A DNA stretch of 64,000 nt from assembly GCA_030407505.1 (NCBI GenBank), contig JASDDH010000006.1:88216-152215 (forward strand), in the 5' to 3' direction. Every line of letters begins with the position of its first letter. Within the stretch, counting starts at the first letter, position 1. Below are positions 11,101 to 16,445 of the stretch, piece by piece. The position numbers were made by a program, and so were the translations under genes. The DNA is from Planococcus sp. APC 4015 (GTDB lineage Bacteria > Actinomycetota > Actinomycetes > Actinomycetales > Microbacteriaceae). The notes under the pieces are model-generated. The model did no database searches. It was not told where the DNA came from and saw nothing but the letters and a program-made list of their open reading frames with translations.

Positions 11101-11557
11101 CGTCCGCGGGCGCTGCCATCGCGGCGATCACACGCGCTTTGACCGGCGCGAGGTCCGCAAGCTGCTCGCCCGCCCCCACAGCTCGCAGAATGATCTCCGC
11201 TGAGTCGAGAGCCCGGTAGGTCTCGGCGAGACTGAATTCCTCGTTGTGCGCCCAGCGATTGCGCACGGTTCGCATCTCGCTCGCGCAACTCGATGCCTGC
11301 CGGGTGAGTACCGCGCTGAACGGATAGCCCAATGTTCCGAAGTTCTCCGTCAACGCTCGAAGGAGCAAGCTGACGTCGCGGGGGTTGTACCTCTCGTGTG
11401 CACGCCCGGCCTGTCGGTCTTTGTGTTCCAGCAGGCGCGTCCAATCGGAAACCTCCGGAGCGACGACCGCGAACCGCGAAGCGATGAACGGCTGCAACCC
11501 ATCGATGAGCGCCTCGAGCGCCGCGCGAACGCTCGCGTGTGCATCGATTCCGATCAC
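5117..11557 (-). CDS. Giant HEPN / transglutaminase-like / DUF4011 / SF1 helicase / Vsr-like nuclease / DUF3320 protein, 2146 aa (Hhe-like)
   Basis: A multidomain candidate anti-phage effector. Residues 1-130 form a Swt1-type HEPN domain with the RNase-like motif R99-N-R-W-A-H104. Around 350-460 is a transglutaminase/cysteine-protease-like region (C410 in GTCLDTT, H436 in AGHIFLGYW). DUF4011 follows (QWKNALLDLSLRNRLINF). The SF1 helicase has Walker A GPPGTGKS (K874) and Walker B FDEAS (D1494) followed by VVVVGDSKQMPPTSF. A Vsr-like REase_MTES_1575 domain (D1825 in SDFRVDIS, then LLDGENW and RVWLPEW) precedes a C-terminal DUF3320. The DUF4011-helicase-Vsr-DUF3320 core matches my recollection of the Hhe defence protein. 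GTG 11557 is preferred because GAGGAGGG lies 4 nt upstream; the ATG at 11635 has no such site. The HEPN and protease-like parts make it a possible multi-mechanism toxin. Confidence 0.87.
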   Translation of the reverse strand: MIGIDAHASVRAALEALIDGLQPFIASRFAVVAPEVSDWTRLLEHKDRQAGRAHERYNPRDVSLLLRALTENFGTLGYPFSAVLTRQASSCASEMRTVRNRWAHNEEFSLAETYRALDSAEIILRAVGAGEQLADLAPVKARVIAAMAAPADAPVDHLLSAVVEPDGEEDADEDLADEIPEGQSSIVGEGAATIRVRALGHLSYAHAHSRLAVVDEITIDYRGPDLRGASVEVSAHSALGPLGDPKVVILDLDGIEVVTLRNADLRLDPARMLMIDSQVDGAIEVVLRTEDGDPVARHEMPVTVLASTQWIAQPPQLGFEMLASFVQPNSAAVDPLLREASDILLDRTGDSALTGYQSGDPARVDAIVHAIFDAMAARDIRYAEPPASWGVVGQKVRTPAEVLEGRLGTCLDTTVTLAAVLEQAGINSTLWLVAGHIFLGYWRHDSTLEAPADQDASDAVNLVGLGSIGLVETTSMTTQQSFATARRRPHLEHLDQGAAHFVAVTDVRQARLSRILPLPSRSVSSGGEVVVTEYQVAAAPDALHYTPSAEAMAGSAQRDIPARVAQWKNALLDLSLRNRLINFGEKGGYSLAVPQPAVAAFEDLINARAPVTLLPSDRVPTIEKERGIRWGRELPEELRASLLLDRKQVFVDVTDAAYTTRLRALAYKARTIVEETGANNLYLAFGMLQWTFNDRTLRSPLVLVPVTLESVARGQTYRITLDEAGESTPNYCLLEKLRVSFGIDIPGLANPARDDSGIDLRAAFAATRHALAQAKLPFTVEDSVDLSILQFAKYRLWRDLDENWQALASNALVSHLVHTPTVAFEDPVPAPPATDLDALGNAVPVAADSSQLDAVAEAVADRTFVLEGPPGTGKSQTITNLLAHSLANGKRVLFVAEKRAALDVVKQRLEGVGLGPFCLDLHDKGARPSAARAQIKAAIDAFARPDAAALKASLEAAAASRGSLKRYADRLHSANAAGLSLYSARTQLLASAPDVPTLEVATKYVAAASEEQLEAVRARLRALPETADLAHPAARHGWGFVDLSPDRTTDARALHIAAEAFDRALEAAVAAGADATMLHAASSPQHLERWAGVARAPRFGLDAVDAFHTRTLSGEVPLLLRRLDDVDAAQPAWFATLAPEALDLDTTAIHDEATAADASGFFGRKRRRRAALARFGSTLRVDPKQFPPAGIAELAAAVVQTKEEVATLRASLLSMPIPLADPGWSPYREGSVAPVRSQLGWAAWLAGALSADGGDIAVRDGLRAFYRATSTDGSLAQSLTSLATTLRQLTDLLPGGEHALTSWADENGWVTAWVASRAQRNTTTAEPVSADRWIAFLHALEPLREQGLLAARTQLLTGAVAADVASLAFDKGVAQASTMERAESQALVEFDVSAHNRTIERFTSSAASIRSELPRWIPAEILAKRRIDPSYEGGAMGELKRQLGRQRGGMSVRSLFENFGELITQIAPCVLMSPESVSRFFPARAEMFDIVVFDEASQIRVADAVGAMGRGRSVVVVGDSKQMPPTSFAEIGTDIETESAPDVVADEESILTECVQARVPSKWLSWHYRSQDESLIMFSNHAYYESRLSSFPAPWGAERESVGGDDHGLSLVRVDGRFNRSGRGRDLRTNVVEAAAIVDEIARRFADSPSRTPSLGVITFNAQQRALIESLLREHADERLGKALDERDGVFVKNLENVQGDERDVILFSVAFSANDRGFVPLNFGPLSRAGGERRLNVAITRARRQVILYASFDPSELRAEHTASVGIKHLKGYLELAASGVESETDSAQRQAIVDRHRDEIADELRYRGFAVRTDVGLSDFRVDISVASAADPAQPLVAVLLDGENWRARRTVADRDGLPVEVLKGLMRWPGVERVWLPEWLQQREATLSRIEASVAAAEIELLHRGDSDGVSVPVPVPVQTPAIVDPAVALEAADVALLRQVMADDPAHAAPHEARHPHLREYVPFEPKLSGTTETLDRLPSTAASERVRSVIRQVVDREGPVHKVRLAKLVASSFGLSKVAAARSEAILRCIPPELLRAGDRTSVWPTALDPDEWREVRRSRSGDGRNLDHVPLEEIANAMLVVAELGGGMNDEDIKREALSIFGGKRLTAGISARLDEALGVALHSGRIKAGPAGLWVAATS

Positions 11558-11797
11558 AGGACCCTCCTCGTCATGCAGACAGACTCTCGCCTGAAGGCAC
11601 CCACACTGACTGCCGAGTCTATGAGGACGATTCACAAGTCCGAATCGACCTCGCCAGTCAGCGTCAGGCTCACATCGAACGGACTCGGAACGGGCTGAGC
11701 ACCGGCGACCTGCCGGTATCCCTCTTCATCCGCCGACACCGTCGCTCAACGCACTCACCAACTATCCGATTTCATCCACTTGAATCACACCCAGCCG

Positions 11798-11803
11798 TAC
11801 GAT
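11798..11803 (+). promoter_or_regulatory. -10 box TACGAT of a leaderless promoter
   Basis: TACGAT fits TAnnnT and ends exactly 6 nt before the GTG at 11810, so transcription should start at or next to the start codon. The same layout recurs at many genes here. Confidence 0.55.
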
Positions 11804-11809
11804 CGAGGA

Positions 11810-12850
11810 GTGACCGACTCCTCTCTCGTCCTCGTCGCCAACGCCGCAGACGGCAGCATCAGCACCTTCCGCCTCGCGGGTGATGCGCTCGAGCGCCTCG
11901 CCGTCACGGACGGGATCACCGGGTGCTCGACCTTCGCCGTAGACGCCGCGCGCGCCCTCGTCTACGCCGGAGTCAAGGGCTCCGCGCCGGGCGAGCCGGC
12001 CGGCATCCTGACCCTGTCACTCGACCGCGAGAGCGGTCGGCTGACCCCCACGTCGAGACTCGACCTGCCCGACGGCGGCATGAACTACGTCGCCCTGACC
12101 AGCGACGGCGCCGGTCTGCTCGGCGCGTCGTACGGCGGCGGCTACGGGATCAGCTGCGCCGTCACCGACGGTGCCGTCGGCGAGCCCGTGTCGCGGATCG
12201 AGTTCGCGAACCTCCACTCGGTGCTGCCGAGCGCCGACGGCCGGTTCGCCTACTTCGTCTCGCTCGGCGACGACCTCGTCGCGCAGTACGCGGTCGAAGA
12301 CGACTACTCCCTCGTCCCGCTCGACCCCGAGACGGTGGCGGCCCCGGCGGGCAGCGGACCTCGGCACCTGCAGATCAACGACGCCCAGGACGCGGTCTAC
12401 GTGCTCACGGAGTTCTCGGGAGAGGTGCTGCACTACGCGCGCGACACCGCAACCGGCACTCTCGAACTGCGCGGCGCGGCGAGCGCAGTGGATCCGTCGA
12501 AGGACCTCGGCCACAGCGAGTTCGGCGCCGATCCTCGGGCGAACCACTACATCTGGGGAGCCGACCTGCACTTCGGAGCCGACGGCCGCACGCTGTGGGC
12601 GTCCGAGCGCACCGAGAGCACGCTCGGCGCCGTCGCGGTTTCGGCCGACGGAAGCCTCGCCGCTCCCGAGCGCTTCACCGTGACCGAGCCGCAGCCGCGT
12701 GGCTTCGCGCTGAGCCCCGACGGGTCGTACCTCGTCGCGGCGGGCGAAGGCTCGACGACGGTCTCCCTGTACGCCGTCCACGGCGCCGGCCTGGAGCTGC
12801 TCGAGCAGGCCGAGACCGGGCACGGCGCGAATTGGGTGCGCTTCGCCTGA
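11810..12850 (+). CDS. Lactonase family (6-phosphogluconolactonase-like) beta-propeller protein, 346 aa
   Basis: A seven-bladed propeller protein of the bacterial 6-phosphogluconolactonase/3-carboxymuconate cyclase type. Blade-like repeats are visible (ADGSISTFRL, PAGILTLSLDRESGRL, GPRHLQINDAQDAVYVLTEFS, ADGRTLWASERTESTL, EPQPRGFALSPDGSYLVAAGEGS). The PRHLxI and PRGFxLSPDGxYLV signatures are typical. Length fits the family. It probably hydrolyses a sugar lactone in the cytoplasm, but substrates vary in this family. A TTG at 11780 would extend the frame by 10 residues; the GTG at 11810 fits the leaderless promoter better. Confidence 0.85.
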   Translation: MTDSSLVLVANAADGSISTFRLAGDALERLAVTDGITGCSTFAVDAARALVYAGVKGSAPGEPAGILTLSLDRESGRLTPTSRLDLPDGGMNYVALTSDGAGLLGASYGGGYGISCAVTDGAVGEPVSRIEFANLHSVLPSADGRFAYFVSLGDDLVAQYAVEDDYSLVPLDPETVAAPAGSGPRHLQINDAQDAVYVLTEFSGEVLHYARDTATGTLELRGAASAVDPSKDLGHSEFGADPRANHYIWGADLHFGADGRTLWASERTESTLGAVAVSADGSLAAPERFTVTEPQPRGFALSPDGSYLVAAGEGSTTVSLYAVHGAGLELLEQAETGHGANWVRFA

Positions 12851-12877
12851 CCCCTGGCTGCGCGCGAAGGGGGCGAC

Positions 12878-12883
12878 TATCCT
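12878..12883 (+). promoter_or_regulatory. -10 box TATCCT of a leaderless promoter
   Basis: TATCCT ends 6 nt before GTG 12890. No Shine-Dalgarno sequence is seen, which supports a leaderless start for the tail-sheath-like gene. Confidence 0.5.
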
Positions 12884-12889
12884 TCGAGC

Positions 12890-13402
12890 GTGAAGGAAGA
12901 GTTCTTCAGCGGCGAGCTGTTGGGAACCGACGACCTGGCGGCGACCGCCGAGCACCTGAAGGGGAGAGACTCGCGCGTCACCCGCGAGCTGCAGGGCTAC
13001 GGCGTGGTGTCACCCGGCATCCCCCTGGGTGGGCGGGCGCTCCATCCGCGTACCATCGCCACCGTCCGCGATGCGAGGTCGTCGACTGTTGCGCGGCTCA
13101 CCGTCGCGATCGAGTCCCACCTCGCCGACGGCCTCGCGTGGGTGGTGTTCGAACCGAACAGCGAGCCGACCTGGGCGGCGGTGCGCAGCACGGTCGAGTC
13201 GTTCCTCCTCACGCTCTGGCGCGACGGCGGACTGGTCGGACAGACCCCCGAAGACGCCTTCTTCGTGCGCTGCGATCGCACGACGATGACGGATGCCGAC
13301 ATCGACGCCGGCCGTCTGGTCGGCATCGTCGGCTTCGCGCCGCAACGTCCCGCGGAGTTCATCACCCTGCGGTTCACGCAGGTGACGTCGACCGCCGGGT
13401 GA
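12890..13402 (+). CDS. Stand-alone tail-sheath C-terminal domain protein, 170 aa
   Basis: Residues 55-165 match the C-terminal domain of contractile tail sheath proteins: AWVVFEPNSEPTW (83-95), a helix ending in FLLTLWRDGGLVGQTPEDAFFVRCD (105-129), MTDADIDAGRLVG (133-145) and PAEFITLRF (154-162). Sheath proteins usually have 350-600 residues; here only the C-terminal part is present, fused to about 55 residues I do not recognise. No other intact tail gene is nearby. The frame is intact and has its own leaderless-type promoter, so it looks domesticated or residual rather than dead. An AAA+ fragment resembling the eCIS ATPase lies 1.1 kb downstream on the other strand. The function is unknown. 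Confidence 0.75.
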   Translation: MKEEFFSGELLGTDDLAATAEHLKGRDSRVTRELQGYGVVSPGIPLGGRALHPRTIATVRDARSSTVARLTVAIESHLADGLAWVVFEPNSEPTWAAVRSTVESFLLTLWRDGGLVGQTPEDAFFVRCDRTTMTDADIDAGRLVGIVGFAPQRPAEFITLRFTQVTSTAG

Positions 13403-13403
13403 C

Positions 13404-13434
13404 CGGATGCCGGAGCGCTCGGCCCCGGCATCCG
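13404..13434. terminator. Bidirectional hairpin terminator
   Basis: CGGATGCCGG and CCGGCATCCG form a perfect 10-bp stem directly after the sheath-like stop and before the end of the convergent gene. No T-tract is seen. Confidence 0.6.
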
Positions 13435-13453
13435 TCACCGCATCACGAGTCGC

Positions 13454-14206
13454 TCAGCGGCCGAAGAACTCGCCCAGGCCCGGGATCTCGAAGCCGCCGA
13501 GCTGTTCGCCGAACCCGGTCACCTGCTCGGCGGCCCCGCCCAGAACACCGTCGGCGACGCCCTCCAGGTCGACGCCCTCGGCCATCGCCTCGAAGTCGAC
13601 GCCCATGCCCGCCGCCTGCTCGAGCAGGGGCCCTGCGACGCTGCTGAGCAGCGCCCCGCCGGCGACCGCTCCCAGCACTCCGACGGCAGCCGCGCCGACG
13701 CCCGCGACAGCGCCTCCGCGACCGACGCGGGAGAGCAGCCCGCGGACGCGGCCCGGACTCGCTGCCTCGGTGCGGGCGGCGGCGCGCGCGAGGTCGGGCG
13801 CCGACGACGACGCCGGTCGTTCATGCGGCGGCAGCTCTGTGCGCATGCGCTGCTCCACGTGCATCCGCTGCTCGGGTGTCAGACGCGCGAACGCGTCGCG
13901 GTGGATCTGCTCGATCTGGTGCGGATCCGCCGTCTGCATCAGATAGTCGTACCGGGCGATCGCGGCGCGATCGGGGCCTGAGATGTCGGAGCGCGCGGGC
14001 GGGGGCGTGAGTCCAGGCGACGGGGAACGGGGCGACGACGCCGCGCGACCGGCATCCGGATCACGACGGGCGTCGCCGGTCAGCGCATCGGCCGCGCCGC
14101 GCACCATCGTGCGCCAGTCGCCGCCCGAGCCCTGTGCACCGCGGGTCGTGGAGTCTTTGTCGAGGGCCTTGGAGGCCATGCCGATCAGTCGGGAGAACGT
14201 GCTCAT
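13454..14206 (-). CDS. Conserved unknown protein with Gly/Ala-rich hydrophobic segment, 250 aa
   Basis: The N-terminus (STFSRLIGMASKALDKD) is followed by a Pro/Ser-rich linker, then a helical segment (AAIARYDYLMQTADPHQIEQIHRDAFARLTPEQR) and a Gly/Ala-rich hydrophobic stretch (AVAGVGAAAVGVLGAVAGGALLSSVAG) that may insert in a membrane. It ends in an acidic tail. ATG 14206 has AAAGGACG just upstream and overlaps the stop of a 32-aa leader ORF. I recall similar proteins in Microbacteriaceae labelled cation-transporting ATPase, but no P-type ATPase motif is present here. A probable Mn2+ riboswitch lies upstream, suggesting a role in metal homeostasis; that is inference. Confidence 0.7.
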   Translation of the reverse strand: MSTFSRLIGMASKALDKDSTTRGAQGSGGDWRTMVRGAADALTGDARRDPDAGRAASSPRSPSPGLTPPPARSDISGPDRAAIARYDYLMQTADPHQIEQIHRDAFARLTPEQRMHVEQRMRTELPPHERPASSSAPDLARAAARTEAASPGRVRGLLSRVGRGGAVAGVGAAAVGVLGAVAGGALLSSVAGPLLEQAAGMGVDFEAMAEGVDLEGVADGVLGGAAEQVTGFGEQLGGFEIPGLGEFFGR

Positions 14207-14301
14207 GAGCGTCCTTTCGAGACGGAGAGGGAGCGGGTGCCGCCGGCCGCCTCGGGGCGCGCGACATCGCGGACGACCGTGGGGCCTGAACGAGATGACA
14301 T
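14203..14301 (-). CDS. 32-aa leader ORF between riboswitch and main gene
   Basis: ATG 14301 is preceded by GGAG at a spacing of about 5 nt. The product begins MSSRSGPTVV and ends KGRS. Its TGA overlaps the next ATG (ATGA at 14203-14206), so translation of the downstream gene may be coupled to it. It may have only a regulatory role. Confidence 0.4.
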   Translation of the reverse strand: MSSRSGPTVVRDVARPEAAGGTRSLSVSKGRS

Positions 14302-14324
14302 GGGTGCTCCGAGACGGATGGCGT

Positions 14325-14432
14325 GCGATGGACGCCAAGGTCTCCTCCACCCGGATCGGGCCGGCGGGCCGGGGCACGACTTCATGCCCGTATTGACGAC
14401 ACCGCTGCAGACGGGAGTACTCCCCTTGTCAC
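14325..14432 (-). ncRNA. Probable yybP-ykoY (manganese) riboswitch
   Basis: On the minus strand the 5' end reads ACAAGGGGAGTACTCCC, followed by GTCGTCAATACGGGC, a GC-rich stem (CCCCGGCCC near the centre) and finally GGGTGGAGGAGACCTTGG. The 5' GGGGAGUA and 3' GGAGACCUU blocks, with a conserved middle GUC-UA-CG core, are the marks I recall for actinobacterial yybP-ykoY RNAs, which sense Mn2+ and usually precede TerC, MntP or cation ATPase genes. A -10-like TACCGT (14437-14442, minus strand) lies just upstream. Boundaries are approximate; no covariance search could be run. Confidence 0.65.
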
Positions 14433-14480
14433 AGCGACGGTAGCCGAGGGTACCTATGAGCCCGCTCCGAACGGGCGGGG

Positions 14481-14837
14481 TCAGTGGTGGCGCATCGAGG
14501 CGATCGCGACGAGGAAGTCGGCGCGGGAGAGATGGACGCATCCGCGCAGGCCGTCGGGACACGTCCTGGCGTCGACCGCCGGCGTGGAATGGCCGAACAG
14601 GGCATCGTCTTCGTCGAAGATCAGAACCGCGGAATGCTCGGCGTGATCGAGGATGCGCTGGAGGTTCCGCTCCGTTTCGTGCGGGTACTTCGACAGCACC
14701 CGGGAGAGCTCGACGGAGTAGGCCTGGGGGTGCAGGCCACGGGACCCGGACCGGTGCGGGATCGATCTCGCGGCTCGACGCAGCCCGAGACGGCGCCACA
14801 GCGCCGAGCCTGGTCGAACGACGATGATGTCGCCCAT
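14481..14837 (-). CDS. AAA+ ATPase fragment of the eCIS/phage-tail-associated type, 118 aa
   Basis: Residues 41-82 (VELSRVLSKYPHETERNLQRI... VLIFDEDDALFG) closely resemble the segment of AAA+ ATPases of extracellular contractile injection systems running from the GETEKNL helix to the Walker B DEADALFG. Walker A, sensor 1, sensor 2 and the arginine finger are absent, so the product cannot be a normal ATPase. The frame starts at ATG 14837 and is intact. It may be a remnant or a small domesticated regulator. The sheath C-terminal domain gene 1.1 kb away supports a shared eCIS origin. Confidence 0.6.
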   Translation of the reverse strand: MGDIIVVRPGSALWRRLGLRRAARSIPHRSGSRGLHPQAYSVELSRVLSKYPHETERNLQRILDHAEHSAVLIFDEDDALFGHSTPAVDARTCPDGLRGCVHLSRADFLVAIASMRHH

Positions 14838-14881
14838 GCCCGTGATTCTCCGACCCCGGGGCGACGCGCGCAACGGGTGTG

Positions 14882-15430
14882 TCAGTCGGTCTGGCCGTGC
14901 GTGTGCATGCGTTCGCCCTCGGTGTTGAAGATGCTGAGCACCTCGACGGGCTCGGCACCGGCGGCACTCATCGCGTGTGGTGTGCGGGTGTCGAACTCGG
15001 CGGCCTCGCCCGGCCCCAGCACCAGGTCCTGCGCGCCGAGGCGCAGACGCAGCTGTCCGCTGAGCACGAACAGCCATTCGAAGCCGTCATGCACGCGCAG
15101 GTCCGGTGGTTCCGGCACGGGCGGATACGTGATCTTGTACGTGGTGACCGGTGAGTTCTCGAGAGTGAGCGGCGCGATCACCACCCCGCCGCGACGCAAC
15201 GCAGGACGGCGGACCCGGGGATCCGGCGCGTCGTCGCGCACGAGGTCGTCTATTCGGATGCCGAGCTGCCGTGTCACCGGCAGCAGCAGCTCGAGGCTCG
15301 CCTGTCGCTTGCCGGATTCGAGCCGCGAGAGCGTGCTCGCCGACATGCCCGCACGCGTCGCGACGTCATCGAGCGTCAAGCCCTTGGCCTGCCGCGCCGC
15401 GCGCAGGCGAGCGCCCACCTGGTCGAGCAT
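14882..15430 (-). CDS. XRE-family regulator with C-terminal cupin domain, 182 aa
   Basis: The N-terminal helix-turn-helix (LRAARQAKGLTLDDVATRAGMSASTLSRLESGKRQASLE, about 8-46) is followed by a cupin_2 barrel (VHDGFEWLFVLSGQLRLRLGAQDLVLGPGEAAEFDTRTPHAMSA). This is the common HTH-cupin repressor layout in which a small molecule binds the barrel. ATG 15430 is preceded by AAAGGGGA. It is divergent from the flavoprotein gene at 15498, and a perfect palindrome lies between them, so it probably regulates both. Confidence 0.88.
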   Translation of the reverse strand: MLDQVGARLRAARQAKGLTLDDVATRAGMSASTLSRLESGKRQASLELLLPVTRQLGIRIDDLVRDDAPDPRVRRPALRRGGVVIAPLTLENSPVTTYKITYPPVPEPPDLRVHDGFEWLFVLSGQLRLRLGAQDLVLGPGEAAEFDTRTPHAMSAAGAEPVEVLSIFNTEGERMHTHGQTD

Positions 15431-15451
15431 CGGATCCCCTTTGCTGATATT

Positions 15452-15465
15452 GCAAACTAGTTTGC
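15452..15465. promoter_or_regulatory. Palindromic operator between XRE-cupin and flavoprotein genes
   Basis: GCAAACTAGTTTGC is a perfect 14-bp palindrome in the 67-bp divergent spacer, 22 nt from the regulator start. It is the likely binding site of the XRE-cupin protein. Confidence 0.6.
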
Positions 15466-15497
15466 GTATACCGCATCCTCTCACGGACGCTGGACTC

Positions 15498-16445
15498 ATG
15501 GAACACACGCAATGGGATGCCGTCGTCATCGGCGGAGGCGCGGCCGGACTCAGCGCCGCACAGATGCTCGGACGAGCGCGGCGCCGCACGCTCGTCCTCG
15601 ACGCCGGCTCACCGCGCAACCGCTTCACCGCGCACATGCACGGGGTGCTCGGTCACGACGGCGTCGCGCCCGCCGATCTGCTGTCACGCGGCCGCGCCGA
15701 GGTCGAGCGGTATGGGGTGGTCGTGCGGGCGGCATCCGTCACGCGCGTGGACGAACTCGCCGATCGGGTGGTCGTCGCACTCGAAGACGGCACCTCGCTG
15801 ACGACGCGCGCGCTGATCGTCGCGAGCGGGATCACCGATGAGCTGCCCGACGTGCCGGGCCTGATCGAACGGTGGGGCTCGACCGTGCTCCACTGCCCTT
15901 ATTGCCACGGCTGGGAGGTACGGGGACGGCGACTCGGCGTGCTGCTCGTCTCGCCGCTTCAGGCGCATCAGGCACAGCTCGTGCGGCAGTGGAGCGACCA
16001 CGTGGTCGTGTTCGCGCATGTCCCCCTCACGGATGACGCGGCGGCACGCCTGCGCGCCCGCGGCGTCGAAATCGTCGACGAGCCCGTCGTCGAGGTGCGC
16101 GACGGTGAGGTCGTGTTGCTCAGCGGACGCGTCATGCCCGTAGACGCGATCTTCACGATGAGTGCCGCCCGCCCGCATGACACCTTTCTCGCGCACCTCG
16201 GTCTCGCGCGAGCCGAGACCCCTTTCGGTGATCTTCTGACAGTGGATGCCGCCGGCAAGACGAGTTCGGCCCGCATCTGGGCGGCCGGCAACGTCGTGAG
16301 TCCCGCGGCCAACGTGCCGCTGGCGATGGGCGCCGGCGCCATGGCCGGAGCAGCCGTCAACGGCGCCTTGGTCGAAGAGGACGGGGATGCCGCTGTGTCA
16401 TCAGGCGCAGAAGTGAGGGGTGCGGGTGCTCAGGGGCCGGAGTGA
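15498..16445 (+). CDS. Thioredoxin-reductase-like FAD/NAD(P) oxidoreductase, 315 aa
   Basis: The Rossmann FAD motif VIGGGAAGLSAAQ is at 9-21, and a redox-type CPYCHGWE sits mid-protein, as in small thioredoxin-reductase-like flavoproteins. A second dinucleotide region (GVLLVSP) and the C-terminal FAD contact IWAAGNVVSPAANVPLAMGAGAMAG follow. Length fits the family. ATG 15498 is 32 nt past the shared operator. The family includes ferredoxin/thioredoxin reductases and stand-alone disulfide oxidases, so the partner is unknown. The 3' end overlaps the methyltransferase start by 26 nt, so the two are probably cotranscribed under the XRE-cupin regulator. Confidence 0.87.
   Translation: MEHTQWDAVVIGGGAAGLSAAQMLGRARRRTLVLDAGSPRNRFTAHMHGVLGHDGVAPADLLSRGRAEVERYGVVVRAASVTRVDELADRVVVALEDGTSLTTRALIVASGITDELPDVPGLIERWGSTVLHCPYCHGWEVRGRRLGVLLVSPLQAHQAQLVRQWSDHVVVFAHVPLTDDAAARLRARGVEIVDEPVVEVRDGEVVLLSGRVMPVDAIFTMSAARPHDTFLAHLGLARAETPFGDLLTVDAAGKTSSARIWAAGNVVSPAANVPLAMGAGAMAGAAVNGALVEEDGDAAVSSGAEVRGAGAQGPE

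Noticed and set aside
12890..13402. Prophage or full contractile tail cluster
   Set aside because: No capsid, portal, tape-measure, baseplate, integrase or lysis genes are in the window; only two fragments are tail-like.
11923..13647. 574-residue plus-strand frame across the lactonase and the sheath-like gene
   Set aside because: Arg-rich composition with no motifs; it is a frame-shifted shadow of two well-supported genes.
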